A stretch of 64,000 nt of DNA, taken from NCBI GenBank assembly GCA_947488175.1, contig CANKYO010000002.1:124001-188000 (forward strand), read 5' to 3'. This DNA is from an uncultured Paracoccaceae bacterium (GTDB lineage: Bacteria; Pseudomonadota; Alphaproteobacteria; Rhodobacterales; Rhodobacteraceae). Below the pieces are notes generated by a model. It did no database searches. It had not been told where the DNA came from and saw nothing but the letters and a program-made list of their open reading frames with translations. The translations under genes and the position numbers were made by a program. Below are positions 8,536 through 17,082 of this stretch, one piece after another (positions within the stretch are counted from its first letter, which is position 1; each line of letters begins with the position of its first letter).

Positions 8536-8996
8536 TGGCAGTTCTTGACCTGCGCTTTGACGGCGACCCGATTTTGCGCAAAGCGGCCGTTCCGGTGATC
8601 CAGTTTGGTGAACCTGTTGATACCCTGATCGCTGATCTGTTCGAGACGATGTATGCTGCCCAGGGCCGTGGTCTGGCAGGCCCGCAGGTCGGTATCAGCC
8701 AGCGGATGTTCGTGATCGATACGACCTGGAAAGAGGGTGAAAAGCACCCGATTGCGTTCGTGAACCCAGAGATAGTCGAAGCCGCCCCATTCAGCCAATT
8801 GGGACCAGAGGCCTGCCTGTCGATCCCGGATCGCACATTCAATGTAGCCCGCCCAGTCTGGGTTGATCTGGGCTGGAACAGCCCAGCCGGTATCCGCCAG
8901 ACCGCCCGCTTTCACGGCGTTGGTGCCGTTTGTGTCTGTCACGAGCTGGACCATCTGAACGGCGTGCTGATCACGGATACTGGGACAGAGGTATGA
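8535..8996 (+). CDS. Second peptide deformylase, variant
   Basis: This is a 153-residue deformylase-family protein translated through a TGATG junction with def. Motif 1 is GRGLAGPQ (Ala replaced by Gly), motif 2 PEACLSIPDR keeps the cysteine, and motif 3 CHELDH keeps both histidines and the glutamate. Catalysis is therefore possible. Motif 2 has PEA in place of the usual EGC context, and the protein lacks the basic C-terminal tail. It may have altered specificity or serve as a spare. Its last four bases overlap the next paralogue. Confidence 0.9.
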   Translation: MAVLDLRFDGDPILRKAAVPVIQFGEPVDTLIADLFETMYAAQGRGLAGPQVGISQRMFVIDTTWKEGEKHPIAFVNPEIVEAAPFSQLGPEACLSIPDRTFNVARPVWVDLGWNSPAGIRQTARFHGVGAVCVCHELDHLNGVLITDTGTEV

Positions 8997-9493
8997 CCCA
9001 TCGCCCTTACGTCATGTGGCCGCATCCGGCCTTGCGCACGCCTGCGCAGCCGGTTGATGCGGTCACGGATGAGGTTCGCGCAATCTGGGATGAGATGATT
9101 TCGGCGATGGATACGATGCCCGGTGTCGGGCTGGCTGCCCCGCAATTGGGTATCGGGTTGGCCCTTGCCGTCGTCGATGCGTCTGAAACGCGCGGTCAGG
9201 CCGTGCGCATGGCCAACCCGGAAATTCTGCACGCGAGCGTGGAGTACCGTGAGCATGATGAGGGGTCACCCAACCTGCCCGGTGTCTGGGCCAAGCTAAA
9301 GCGTCCCCGCGCCGTGACGGTCCGTTTCATGAATGAAGACGGGGTGTGGGACCGCAAGGATTTTGTCGGCCTGTGGGCTACCTCGGCCCAGCACCAGATT
9401 GATCATTTGCAGGGTCAGATGTTTTTTGACCGTCTTGGCCGGGTGAAGCGCGATATGCTGATCAAGAAGGCGAAGAAGTTGCAGGTGCGCTAA
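8993..9493 (+). CDS. Degenerate peptide deformylase-like protein lacking catalytic residues
   Basis: The protein has 166 residues. I start it at the ATG at 8993, which overlaps the previous stop in ATGA, and not at an upstream start that would run inside the preceding gene. Motif 1 is intact (GVGLAAPQ). Motif 2, normally EGCLS, reads EGSPN, so the metal-ligand cysteine is gone. Motif 3, normally HExDH, reads HQIDH, so the catalytic glutamate is glutamine. The reading frame is otherwise complete and ends with a basic tail like that of def. This points to a maintained protein with a non-hydrolytic or altered role and argues against a pseudogene. It may still bind ribosomes or peptide. Confidence 0.88.
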   Translation: MTHRPYVMWPHPALRTPAQPVDAVTDEVRAIWDEMISAMDTMPGVGLAAPQLGIGLALAVVDASETRGQAVRMANPEILHASVEYREHDEGSPNLPGVWAKLKRPRAVTVRFMNEDGVWDRKDFVGLWATSAQHQIDHLQGQMFFDRLGRVKRDMLIKKAKKLQVR

Positions 9494-9511
9494 CTTTTCC
9501 GCAGGGCCGTA

Positions 9512-10150
9512 ATGCTGAGACTTGACCATTTGACCGTCATTGCCCCCACGCTGGCCGAGGGGGTGGCACATGTGCGCGATTGTCTTGATCTGGATGTGCC
9601 GTTCGGGACGCGCCACCTTTATATGGGCACGCATAATCACAGGTTGCAGCTGGGCGGGAATGTCTATCTGGAGATCGTTGCGCTGGACCCGGACGGAAAC
9701 GACCCTGCGCGTGCGCGCTGGTTTGGACTGGATAATCAGGAACAGGTTCGGGCCGACTGGGAGGATGGGCGACGTTTGCGAGGGTGGGTCGCCAGCACTG
9801 ATGCAATTCAGACGGTCGTTTCCGCCCATCGCGCGATTTACGGCGATGTTGTACCGCTTCCGCCGGAGGAACCGGCCTTTGGCTTTGCCATTCCTGCCGA
9901 TGGGTCGCTGCCGTTGGGTGGCGCGGCCCCATCGCTGATCGACCATCGTGGTGATCCGACGGCAATGGCCGACATTCCTGACATGGGTGCGCGTTTGCGG
10001 TGGTTCGGGCTTGCCTGCCCCGACCCGGTGGGGGTCGAGGCGCTGTATCATGACTTGTCGATTGATCGACCGCCTGCTGTTACGCAGGGACCAAGGATCC
10101 GCTATCGCGCACGGATTGACACGCCAACCGGATTGAAAGATCTGCCCTGA
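9512..10150 (+). CDS. Glyoxalase-like (VOC) domain protein
   Basis: The protein has 212 residues and opens MLRLDHLTVIAPTLAEGVAHVRDCL. It has the metal-site style histidine in LRLDHLTV and the LQLGGNVYLEIVAL strand expected of the Glyoxalase_3 type of vicinal-oxygen-chelate proteins. No substrate can be assigned. It begins 18 bases after the third deformylase-like gene and probably shares that transcript, although nothing ties its function to deformylation. The last residues (TPTGLKDLP) suggest a natural end. Confidence 0.75.
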   Translation: MLRLDHLTVIAPTLAEGVAHVRDCLDLDVPFGTRHLYMGTHNHRLQLGGNVYLEIVALDPDGNDPARARWFGLDNQEQVRADWEDGRRLRGWVASTDAIQTVVSAHRAIYGDVVPLPPEEPAFGFAIPADGSLPLGGAAPSLIDHRGDPTAMADIPDMGARLRWFGLACPDPVGVEALYHDLSIDRPPAVTQGPRIRYRARIDTPTGLKDLP

Positions 10151-10176
10151 ACCGGTGTGTCGTGCGCTGTCAGTAC

Positions 10177-10386
10177 CTATTCGTGCGGTGCTTCTTGTTC
10201 TTCATCTGCGCTGCCCATCGAGAAGACGATACCGCCGGCGATGATCGCGATCCAATGTGAAAAGCTCCAGACGATCGCGGGTAGGGTGATACCGACACGC
10301 GCCCAAAGATCCATGCCTTGCATACCCATGACCAGGTCGGCGATGCCCCAAAGCACCAGAATGCCCCCAAGTATTTTGAACAACAT
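10177..10386 (-). CDS. Small membrane protein of unknown function
   Basis: This 69-residue protein begins MLFKILGGILVLWGIADLVMG, has a second hydrophobic helix near residues 38-58 (IVWSFSHWIAIIAGGIVFSMG), and ends in an acidic tail DEEQEAPHE. Two membrane spans with both ends in the cytoplasm are likely. It is preceded on its own strand by GGAAGCG close to the ATG. It lies on the opposite strand between the VOC gene and fmt. I do not recognise the family, and only membrane location can be supported. Confidence 0.65.
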   Translation of the reverse strand: MLFKILGGILVLWGIADLVMGMQGMDLWARVGITLPAIVWSFSHWIAIIAGGIVFSMGSADEEQEAPHE

Positions 10387-10565
10387 TTTCGCTTCCTTAC
10401 GGTTGTTAAAATATATGAGGTTTCATCGTGCCCAACGAAACATGGTTATTTTGCGGCGTGTTAAAGGAAATTTAACTATCGAGCCGATCCGTTGCCGCGT
10501 TGCGATATGCGCCTGATTGGCCTAACTGAGTGCCGGAACGCGCGCAGTTGGCCGGGGGCGATATT

Positions 10566-11465
10566 GTGAAAATCATCTTTATGGGCACGCCTGATTTTTC
10601 GGTGCCGGTGCTGGAGGCCCTGCACGCGGCCGGTCATGACATCGTTGCCGTTTATTGCCAGCCGCCCCGTCCCGCAGGCCGGGGGAAAAAGGATCGCCCG
10701 TCGCCCGTTCAGCGCCGGGCGGAGGCGCTGGGTTTGATGGTGCGTCACCCGGTGTCGTTGAAGGGGGCGCAGGAGCAGGCGGCGTTTGCCGCGCTGGACG
10801 CCGACGTGGCCGTCGTCGTTGCCTATGGGTTGATCCTGCCGCAGGTGGTGCTGGACGCCCCGCGTCATGGGTGCCTGAACATCCATGCATCGCTTTTGCC
10901 GCGCTGGCGAGGTGCCGCGCCGATCCATCGCGCTGTAATGGCGGGTGATGCGCAGACCGGCGTGTGCATCATGCAGATGGAGGCCGGGCTGGATACTGGC
11001 CCGGTTCTGCTGCGCGAGGCGACGGATATCGGGGTGGAAGAAACCACGGGCGCTTTGCACGACCGTTTGTCAGGGATGGGGGCCCGGCTGGTGGTTGATG
11101 CGCTGGCCCGTTTGCCGGATCTGACACCGGATGCGCAGCCGGAGGATGGTGTCACCTATGCCGCCAAGATCGACAAGGCCGAGGCGCGGGTGGACTGGAC
11201 CCGACCGGCGGTTGACGTGGACCGTCTGGTCCGGGGCTTGTCGCCTTTTCCCGGGGCGTGGTGTGATGTGCAGGGTGAACGGGTCAAGCTGCTGGGGTCG
11301 CGGCTGGCCGATGGTGCGGGTGCGCCGGGGCAGGTGCTGGGTGGTTTTACCATTGCCTGCGGGGAGGGCGCGGTTGAGGTGACGCGCGCACAGCGGCCCG
11401 GCAAGAAGGCGATGTCGGCTGATGAGATCCTTAAAGGATTGGACCTAGGCGGTCAGTTGGACTGA
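10566..11465 (+). CDS. fmt: Methionyl-tRNA formyltransferase
   Basis: This enzyme formylates initiator Met-tRNA using 10-formyltetrahydrofolate, the partner reaction to the deformylases upstream. I chose the GTG at 10566 because it gives the family-typical start [18 protein letters not shown] and follows GGGGGC. An upstream GTG at 10530 would add 12 unconserved residues. The protein is then 299 residues, near the normal 300-315. Catalytic residues are visible in [16 protein letters not shown] (Asn and His) and GLDTGPVLL (Asp). The C-terminal domain ([16 protein letters not shown] onward) binds tRNA. An AT-rich stretch before it (about 10387-10480) probably carries its promoter. Confidence 0.96.
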   Translation: MKIIFMGTPDFSVPVLEALHAAGHDIVAVYCQPPRPAGRGKKDRPSPVQRRAEALGLMVRHPVSLKGAQEQAAFAALDADVAVVVAYGLILPQVVLDAPRHGCLNIHASLLPRWRGAAPIHRAVMAGDAQTGVCIMQMEAGLDTGPVLLREATDIGVEETTGALHDRLSGMGARLVVDALARLPDLTPDAQPEDGVTYAAKIDKAEARVDWTRPAVDVDRLVRGLSPFPGAWCDVQGERVKLLGSRLADGAGAPGQVLGGFTIACGEGAVEVTRAQRPGKKAMSADEILKGLDLGGQLD

Positions 11466-11542
11466 ATTGCCGGGGCAATACTGCGCTGGTGCTTCTTTCG
11501 TAATCGTTATAGTTCTAAGAAAAATGCAGAGGAGGTCGCCGC

Positions 11543-12352
11543 ATGGATACGATTCCGCAGATTGGATATGGCACATGGAACAGGCCGGATGAGGCGGCTT
11601 ATCAAGGTACGCTGGCCGCGCTTGAGGCCGGATACCACCATCTGGATTGCGCCGAAGGGTATCAGAACGAAGAGTTTGTCGGCCGCGCCATCGCTGCGTT
11701 TGACCTGCCCCGCGAAGATCTATGGGTGACCACCAAAGTGGCCCCCGAAAGCTTTGGTCCCGGTCAGATCCGCCCGCATGTGGAGGCGTCGCTGGAAAAG
11801 CTGGGCGTTGGACCGGTGGATTTGTTGCTGCTGCACTACCCGTCGATCAAGGATGAATACGACATTGCCGATTACATGGCCCAGTTTGCCGCCATTTATG
11901 ACGCAGGCCTTTGCCACAATATCGGGGTATCGAACTTCACCAAACCCTATCTGGACAAGGCGCTGGACCTGTTGGGTGACCGCCCGTTGTTGACCAATCA
12001 GGTGGAGTTACATGTGTATCTGCACAATCGCCCTATTGTAGAGCATTGCGCGGCCAAGGGTATCCGCATGACCGCCTATTCGCCGCTGGCGCGGGGTGCG
12101 GTTGTGGATGATCCGGTGCTGCAACGGATCGGGGCCGAGCTTGGTGGGACCGCGTCGCAGGTCGCACTGGCGTGGTTGATGTCCAAGGGCTATGTGGTCA
12201 TCCCGTCTGCGGGCAGCCCGGCCCGGATCGCCGAGAATTTGGCGGCGAGTGATCTGACCCTGACGGCAGCACAGATTGTCGCGATTGATGCGCTGGACAA
12301 GGATATGCGTTTGGTGGACGGGCCATGGTGCCCGGTCTGGGACGCAGCATGA
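11543..12352 (+). CDS. Aldo/keto reductase
   Basis: This is a 269-residue cytoplasmic NADPH-type aldo/keto reductase of the 2,5-diketogluconate reductase-like group. The tetrad is visible: Asp in HHLDCAEGYQNE with the following Tyr, Lys in VTTKVAPESF, and His in LLLHYPS. Cofactor-binding features GVSNFTKPYL, NQVELHVYL and YSPLARGA are present, and the C-terminal AWLMSKGYVVIPSAGSPARIAENL is typical. A good ribosome-binding site (AGGAGGT) precedes the ATG. It shares an ATGA overlap with the next VOC gene, so the two are co-translated. Substrates of this family are too varied to name one. Confidence 0.9.
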   Translation: MDTIPQIGYGTWNRPDEAAYQGTLAALEAGYHHLDCAEGYQNEEFVGRAIAAFDLPREDLWVTTKVAPESFGPGQIRPHVEASLEKLGVGPVDLLLLHYPSIKDEYDIADYMAQFAAIYDAGLCHNIGVSNFTKPYLDKALDLLGDRPLLTNQVELHVYLHNRPIVEHCAAKGIRMTAYSPLARGAVVDDPVLQRIGAELGGTASQVALAWLMSKGYVVIPSAGSPARIAENLAASDLTLTAAQIVAIDALDKDMRLVDGPWCPVWDAA

Positions 12353-12774
12353 CGGTCCCTTTCACCCTTGTGGGCATCGACCATGTGGTGCTGCTGGTCG
12401 ATGACATGAAAAAGGCGCTGGCGTTTTACTATGACGTATTGGGCTGTGTGCACGGCTATTCCTATCCCGATCTGGGGATGGAGCAGGTCTGGGCCGGGGC
12501 CGCGCTGATTGTACTTTGGGATACGACCCACCCGGGGGCTACCCATGCCGTACCGCCGGTCGCGGGTGGTCGGAACATGGACCACCTGTGCATTGCCACA
12601 TCCCCCTTTGCGCCTGACGCATTGCGCGCCCATTTGGCCGCCCATGGGGTCAAGATTGACCGCGAGGCCGTCCATGGCGGGGCACGCGGCGTTGGGCATT
12701 CGTTCTACATCTTTGATCCGTTTGGGAACAAGCTGGAGATCAAGGGGCCTGCTGAATACGCGGACGGGCGTTGA
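12349..12774 (+). CDS. VOC-family protein (glyoxalase/dioxygenase superfamily)
   Basis: The protein has 141 residues from the ATG at 12349, which overlaps the aldo/keto reductase stop. A start eight codons earlier has no advantage. Residues TLVGIDHVVLLVDDMKKALAFYYDVLG, NMDHLCIAT and FDPFGNKLEIKGP carry the His/His/Glu metal-site pattern of vicinal-oxygen-chelate enzymes. It is probably a small lyase, isomerase or fosfomycin-type protein, and sequence does not decide which. Coupling to the reductase suggests a shared aldehyde or diketone substrate. Confidence 0.82.
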   Translation: MTVPFTLVGIDHVVLLVDDMKKALAFYYDVLGCVHGYSYPDLGMEQVWAGAALIVLWDTTHPGATHAVPPVAGGRNMDHLCIATSPFAPDALRAHLAAHGVKIDREAVHGGARGVGHSFYIFDPFGNKLEIKGPAEYADGR

Positions 12775-12844
12775 AGGTGATCGCGGGCTGTACTGGATGG
12801 CCGGTTTGAGCCCATACCTGCCAACAAAACTATTACGAGTTATT

Positions 12845-13261
12845 CTAGGTCGACCGGCGATATATGATGAATTCCAGTAGGTTCTGATCGGGGTCACGGA
12901 AGTAAATGCTGTCACCGATTTCTCGGCTTTGCGCACGCGCCCCTGTCCGTTCTACCGGCCCAAACTCGATTTGAACTCCCTTTTCACAAACGAATTCGAC
13001 CGCTTCTTCGACCGTACCGTCCCACACAAAGCAAAAGTCGCCACAACCGGGTAACGCGTTGGGTCCACGCGGAAAATCCGCTGATTTCCAAGTCTTTGGC
13101 TCATGGAAGTTCAGGCGAACATTGCCTAGCATTACCGCATGGACAGGAAGGTCGTCATTGCCAAAGGAACGAACCGAAAAGCCAAGTGATGCGTAGAAAG
13201 AGAGCATCTCCTCGACGTTTCCAATTGGCAAGGCGGCGTGATCAATTCCAGCTATGGTCAT
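12845..13261 (-). CDS. VOC-family protein
   Basis: This 138-residue protein opens TIAGIDHAALPIGNVEEMLSFYASLGF and ends DSIYFRDPDQNLLEFIIYRR, the two halves of a VOC fold with potential metal ligands His and Glu. An internal HEPKTWKSADF segment differs from the preceding VOC protein, so it is not a recent duplicate. It points towards the aldo/keto reductase-VOC pair. The gene is slightly AT-richer than its neighbours, which may hint at separate acquisition. Function unknown. Confidence 0.78.
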   Translation of the reverse strand: MTIAGIDHAALPIGNVEEMLSFYASLGFSVRSFGNDDLPVHAVMLGNVRLNFHEPKTWKSADFPRGPNALPGCGDFCFVWDGTVEEAVEFVCEKGVQIEFGPVERTGARAQSREIGDSIYFRDPDQNLLEFIIYRRST

Positions 13262-13399
13262 AAGGGTAGCTTAGCCACGATGACCAGCATGTCCAACGGT
13301 GACAAAGTCCCGCAAAACCGATGTTTCGTCTCGTCGATCTCAAAACGAAGACAACCGGGCAGGGCCCGGCTGTTTCGTTCAGAGGAGGGAGCGTGGATT

Positions 13400-13885
13400 T
13401 CAGGCGTGGGCGGGTCGCGTGTTGGCAGGTGTTTTGACGATGCCCCGTGCCTCCATCACCCAGGCGGCGACGAGGGCGAAGACGATATGGCCCCAGAGTG
13501 CGACCCAGGTGATCCCGGTGAAGCCGAGGAAGGGTTTGTTGCCAGCCACCAGATGCGCCATGACGTAGAGCGCAAAGACCCACAGGACGACGCCATAGGC
13601 CGTGGCGGTCGCGACCCATGGCAGGGACGGCATGATGCGTTGTTGCAATGGGCGTGCGACCAGCAGATAGCCCAGCGTGTAGGCGACCATGCCGGTGAAG
13701 ACGTGCAGCAGATGGGCGAGTCCGGAGGGGCTGGCCCCGAAGACGGTCTTGATCGTCTGGTTGGCGAGGCCGACTGGGGCGAGCTTGGCATAGCCAAAGA
13801 GCGGTGACAGCCCCTGACCGAATGCGTCGAATGCGATGGTGGCGAAGGCCCCGGCGGCGAGAATGGTGAAGACGGTGTTTTTCAT
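13400..13885 (-). CDS. Four-span inner-membrane protein of unknown function
   Basis: The protein has 161 residues and begins with a hydrophobic MKNTVFTILAAGAFATIAFDAFG. Further membrane helices lie around residues 60-80 (LLHVFTGMVAYTLGYLLVA), 90-112 and 124-145 (ITWVALWGHIVFALVAAWVM). Polar positions inside helices (His in LAHLLHVF, His in MAHLVAG) could bind a cofactor, but this is speculative. It stands alone with its own upstream region and no partner gene. Confidence 0.65.
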   Translation of the reverse strand: MKNTVFTILAAGAFATIAFDAFGQGLSPLFGYAKLAPVGLANQTIKTVFGASPSGLAHLLHVFTGMVAYTLGYLLVARPLQQRIMPSLPWVATATAYGVVLWVFALYVMAHLVAGNKPFLGFTGITWVALWGHIVFALVAAWVMEARGIVKTPANTRPAHA

Positions 13886-14192
13886 GGCGCGCGTTCCTTT
13901 GTATGCGATTGTATGCGGTTGTTCCGAGGGCTTTATCGGGGGTTTCGGGCTGGCTGTGCAGCCCCCTCACACAAGGGTGACGGTCTTTGTCAGCTTTGAA
14001 ACAGAAGCTGAAACAATCGGCATTTCAGGCTGATATCGCCGTGAACGCGCCGTAACACTGTAACAATTTCGGGAACTGGGCCGCAGAGTGTGACGTTTTG
14101 CAACATATGTGTCTGGAAAGTCGCCGGGTGGTGTTTTGCCTTGTGTCGTCCGGGTGTTAAGAGGGGATTCGCTTGAAACAGGGTGCTGATTG
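13886..14192. other. Intergenic region without recognised genes
   Basis: These 307 bases separate the divergent membrane-protein and L,D-transpeptidase genes. I see no convincing coding frame, tRNA or strong hairpin. Promoters for both genes should lie here. The only sequence of note is a short imperfect repeat GTAACACTGTAAC near 14052. Confidence 0.5.
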
Positions 14193-14987
14193 ATGACGAT
14201 GACGACAAACATGACCAGACGGTCATTTGGGGCCATGATGCTGGCAACCACGGCGGCCTGCGCGCGGCCAGCGGCCCCGCCGCCCCTGTCTGAGCTTCCG
14301 CAGTTCGTCGAGGGTTACGGCCCAATCCAGGATGCGGGGTACAACCTGCCCGGTATTCCCGACAGATATCTGCAGGGTGTGAATCGCCGGATGTCTGGCA
14401 TCTATAACGGGGAACAAGGGCCAAATACGCTGGATGTCGATCCTTATGCGAAGTTTTTGTACCATGTGCGCCCCGATGGGACGACCACCCGCTATCCTGT
14501 TGGCGTCGGTCGCGCGGGCCGGTCTATCCGTGGCAGTGCCACCATCAAGCTCAAGCGGAAATGGCCGGGCTGGACGCCCACCCGGAATATGCTGCGCACC
14601 GAGCCAGAGGTTTACGGGCCCTTCCGTGCCGGTATCCCCGGTGGCCTGCGCAGCCCGCTGGGCGCGCGGGCGCTGTATCTGTATCGCGGCAGCCGCGATA
14701 CGTTTTATCGCATTCATGGCACGAACGATCTGGAATCAATCGGGAATTCCGGTTCAGCCGGGTGTATCCGTCTGTTCAATCAGGATGCGATCCACCTGTA
14801 TGACCAGATTGACGTGCCGATGAAGGTACATATCCGGTCGCGTGAGGAATCTCTGCGCGTTGATCCGGAGAATTACGAGCGTGGGATCGAGTTGCCGCCC
14901 AAAATCATCTCGCCCGATGAACTGCTGGGGCCGGAGGCGGAGGCACTGGACCGCCCGCCACAATTTGACGAGTTCGGCGACGTCTAG
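14193..14987 (+). CDS. L,D-transpeptidase (YkuD domain), exported
   Basis: This 264-residue exported enzyme cross-links peptidoglycan or attaches proteins to it. The catalytic block HGTNDLESIGNSGSAGCIRL holds the conserved His, Ser, Cys and Arg of YkuD domains. The N terminus TRRSFGAMMLATTAACARP has a twin-arginine motif followed by a lipobox-like TAAC, so it is probably a Tat-exported lipoprotein. A proline-rich linker follows. Several ATGs (14193, 14211) could start it, and none has a strong ribosome-binding site. It ends in a CTAG shared with the stop of the convergent cupin gene. Confidence 0.92.
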   Translation: MTMTTNMTRRSFGAMMLATTAACARPAAPPPLSELPQFVEGYGPIQDAGYNLPGIPDRYLQGVNRRMSGIYNGEQGPNTLDVDPYAKFLYHVRPDGTTTRYPVGVGRAGRSIRGSATIKLKRKWPGWTPTRNMLRTEPEVYGPFRAGIPGGLRSPLGARALYLYRGSRDTFYRIHGTNDLESIGNSGSAGCIRLFNQDAIHLYDQIDVPMKVHIRSREESLRVDPENYERGIELPPKIISPDELLGPEAEALDRPPQFDEFGDV

Positions 14988-15328
14988 AGCCGGATCACGT
15001 AATCCTTGATCGTGGTTTCCACCACGTCCCATGTGCCGCTGAAACCGGGCCGGATGACATAGCTGTCGCCGGCCCGCAGCGTGACGGCTGTTCCGTCATC
15101 GCTGGTGATGACGGAAACGCCCGCGATCATGCGGAAATATTCCCATTCATCATAGCTGATCCGCCATTTGCCCGGTGTGGCCTGCCAGATACCGGCATAA
15201 AGCCCATCCCGTTCCTCGATATTCCAGGTGGTAAAGACGGGGTCGCCCGCGATCAGTTTTTCTGGTGCGGGCCGGTCGGTTTCGGGTGTAACCGCATCCT
15301 TGGTCACGGGGACGAGCAGGTTGGTCAT
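14984..15328 (-). CDS. Cupin-domain protein (DUF861/EutQ-like)
   Basis: This small single-domain cupin has 114 residues from the ATG at 15328 (MTNLLVPV). A start 12 codons upstream is possible. The barrel is recognisable from GIWQATPGKWRISYDEWEYFRMIAGVSVIT and AGDSYVIRPGFSGTWDVVETTIKDYVIRL, the pattern of the RmlC-like DUF861 group. The usual metal histidines are not obvious, so it may bind a small molecule without metal. Its stop codon overlaps that of the L,D-transpeptidase by the shared palindrome CTAG. Confidence 0.78.
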   Translation of the reverse strand: MTNLLVPVTKDAVTPETDRPAPEKLIAGDPVFTTWNIEERDGLYAGIWQATPGKWRISYDEWEYFRMIAGVSVITSDDGTAVTLRAGDSYVIRPGFSGTWDVVETTIKDYVIRL

Positions 15329-15517
15329 GGCGCTGGTTTCCAGTTTGGTCGGCCTGCCATTCATCCGCGCAACCGCTTTGCCTTGTCAATGCACGTCGAT
15401 ACGTTGCGAATGGGCAGCTATTGCGCCCTATTCCCGGGCGCTGGGCCTCATGCGCTATTCCCTTCAATGCCCTCGTACCCATATAAGTTGCTGGACAGTG
15501 TTATTCAGGAGCCCGAT

Positions 15518-16600
15518 ATGGCGAATTTTGAAACCCAGATTGAGGAATCGCAAAAGCAGGTGGCGGAAGCCCAAAGCAAGATTTCCGAATTGACCAGCCG
15601 CATTGAAACCGCCCGCACCAAGATGGCGCAGGGCACCGACATTTCGGTCGATATCGAAAATGCCAGCCTAGAGGACGTGCATCAGCATACCGAGCTGATG
15701 AATGCCAATATCGCGGAACTGATCATGGGTCTGGATGATGTCACGTCTGCCTTTTCCAAGGACTTTGACGAGATGCGGTCAAAGACCGGGATGGAGAGCC
15801 TTATCGGGTTTTTCAGCAAGGCGAAGGCCGACAGCATGCGCCAGGAACGGATGCGCACCGCGTCTGTCGATGACAAGCTGCAGGATCTGATTTCGAAATC
15901 CGATGTGATCCTGAAACTGCTGGAAAGCCAGCTGGCCGTTCTGAACGAGCAGAAGGCAAGCGTTGAAAAGAACCTGTCCGGCACATTGGTTGAGCGGGAA
16001 GAGACCGTATCGACCCTGGAAGGGCTACGCGCCGATATTCTGGCGATGGATCCGAAGATTATCGAGCTGGAAGGCAAGATTTCGGTGGAACAGGATGCCG
16101 CCGCCCGCACCAAGCTTGAGACCGAATTGCAGGCGCTGAACGGCCAGTACAATGAGATGGTTCAGCAAGAGCAGGTCCAATTGGCGAAATCCCAGACGCT
16201 GGAACGCTATATCGAGAAGGGCAAGACCTGGATCGATTCATTGCAGAACCAGGCGGCGACCCAGATGGTGCTGATCAACAAGCTGCAGACAGACACCAAG
16301 CAGCGGGTGGTCCTGTATGATGCCCTGTCAAAATCGTTGAAAACGGCCCAGCAGCAGGACGTGGCCCACCAGATCAACGAGATCGGGGTGCAGACCGACC
16401 AGGAAGCACAGACGGCCATGGCTGCCATTGGTTCGGCCACGAATGCCCGGATGGCCGACATGCTGGAAGCGCATGAGGACCATATGGTGTTCGCCCGCGA
16501 AGTGCTGGAGCAGAAGGCGAAAGCGGATGAACGCTTTATCCGCCGGTTCCAGAAGATCGTGGAGAAGCATGACAGCAATGAATATGGGGTCGAGTCTTGA
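15518..16600 (+). CDS. Long coiled-coil protein, first gene of the AAA-ATPase cluster
   Basis: The protein has 360 residues. I chose the ATG at 15518 because it follows AGGAG and starts MANFETQIEESQKQVAEAQ. Longer starts cross non-conserved sequence. There is no signal peptide or membrane segment. Nearly the whole protein is predicted helical with heptad patterns: residues 1-40, about 125-250 (NEQKASVEKNLSGTLVERE, GKISVEQDAAARTKLETEL) and a C-terminal helical region to the end. The overall build recalls TelA/KlaA toxic-anion-resistance proteins, but I cannot align it firmly. It heads a run of same-strand genes around an AAA ATPase and probably acts as its scaffold or adaptor. Confidence 0.7.
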   Translation: MANFETQIEESQKQVAEAQSKISELTSRIETARTKMAQGTDISVDIENASLEDVHQHTELMNANIAELIMGLDDVTSAFSKDFDEMRSKTGMESLIGFFSKAKADSMRQERMRTASVDDKLQDLISKSDVILKLLESQLAVLNEQKASVEKNLSGTLVEREETVSTLEGLRADILAMDPKIIELEGKISVEQDAAARTKLETELQALNGQYNEMVQQEQVQLAKSQTLERYIEKGKTWIDSLQNQAATQMVLINKLQTDTKQRVVLYDALSKSLKTAQQQDVAHQINEIGVQTDQEAQTAMAAIGSATNARMADMLEAHEDHMVFAREVLEQKAKADERFIRRFQKIVEKHDSNEYGVES

Positions 16601-16609
16601 TGATCTCCC

Positions 16610-16671
16610 GTCCCGGACTTGATCCGGGACCTCTTGGTCACAAGGCAGAGGTCCCGGGTCAAGCCCAGGAC
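16610..16671. repeat. REP-like palindromic repeat pair, family 1 (copy 1)
   Basis: Two facing copies of a 24-base element lie between the coiled-coil gene and the next gene. The forward copy at 16610-16633 contains GTCCCGGACTTGATCCGGGA. The inverted copy at 16648-16671 contains GTCCCGGGTCAAGCCCAGGA. Each copy can form its own stem, and the pair can form a larger one. The same arrangement occurs at 20377-20448 and 48103-48164. Confidence 0.8.
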
Positions 16672-16695
16672 TGCGTCAGCATAGGGTGCTGAGTT

Positions 16696-17082
16696 TTGAG
16701 CCATGCACACAACAAAGATAGACATCTGAGCTTCGGTGGCCAAATCCGCCGGACGGCATGTTTTGGCCTTCTATCGCTTTTGATTGGCGCGTCTGCTCTT
16801 GGTGCTGCGTACCTCTCTGGTTCGGTCGGAAACATTCCGGTGGCTCAGGTTTTCGCTATAATCTGCACGCTTCTCATAGCCTTTTCCGCATTGGCGCTGC
16901 TGTTTGGGGTCCTAGGGCGGTTAGCCCATCGGTGGATGTGGTTCCACGCCGTGCGATATTCGCAACTTTCGACGTTTGGAGCTACACCGCGAGAAAGAAT
17001 ATTAAATGGCTTTGCCGCGCCCTTCTGGCAGTGGTGGATGCATATTGATCAGGAGGGGAATGATCGTGACGGCGCCATCTGA
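16696..17082 (+). CDS. Small two-span membrane protein in the AAA-ATPase cluster
   Basis: The protein has 128 residues from a TTG start. No ATG occurs in frame before the hydrophobic part, so the start is uncertain. A basic histidine-containing N terminus precedes two membrane helices, around residues 21-43 (CFGLLSLLIGASALGAAYL) and 49-73. A tryptophan-rich tail (RWMWFHAVRYSQ, PFWQWWMHIDQEG) follows. The 3' end overlaps the next gene by 23 bases. I do not recognise a family. Slightly lower GC than its neighbours may mean faster divergence. Confidence 0.55.
   Translation: MSHAHNKDRHLSFGGQIRRTACFGLLSLLIGASALGAAYLSGSVGNIPVAQVFAIICTLLIAFSALALLFGVLGRLAHRWMWFHAVRYSQLSTFGATPRERILNGFAAPFWQWWMHIDQEGNDRDGAI

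Noticed and set aside
12775..12844. Possible small gene between the two VOC genes
   Set aside because: Only 70 bases with stops in all frames and no ribosome-binding site.
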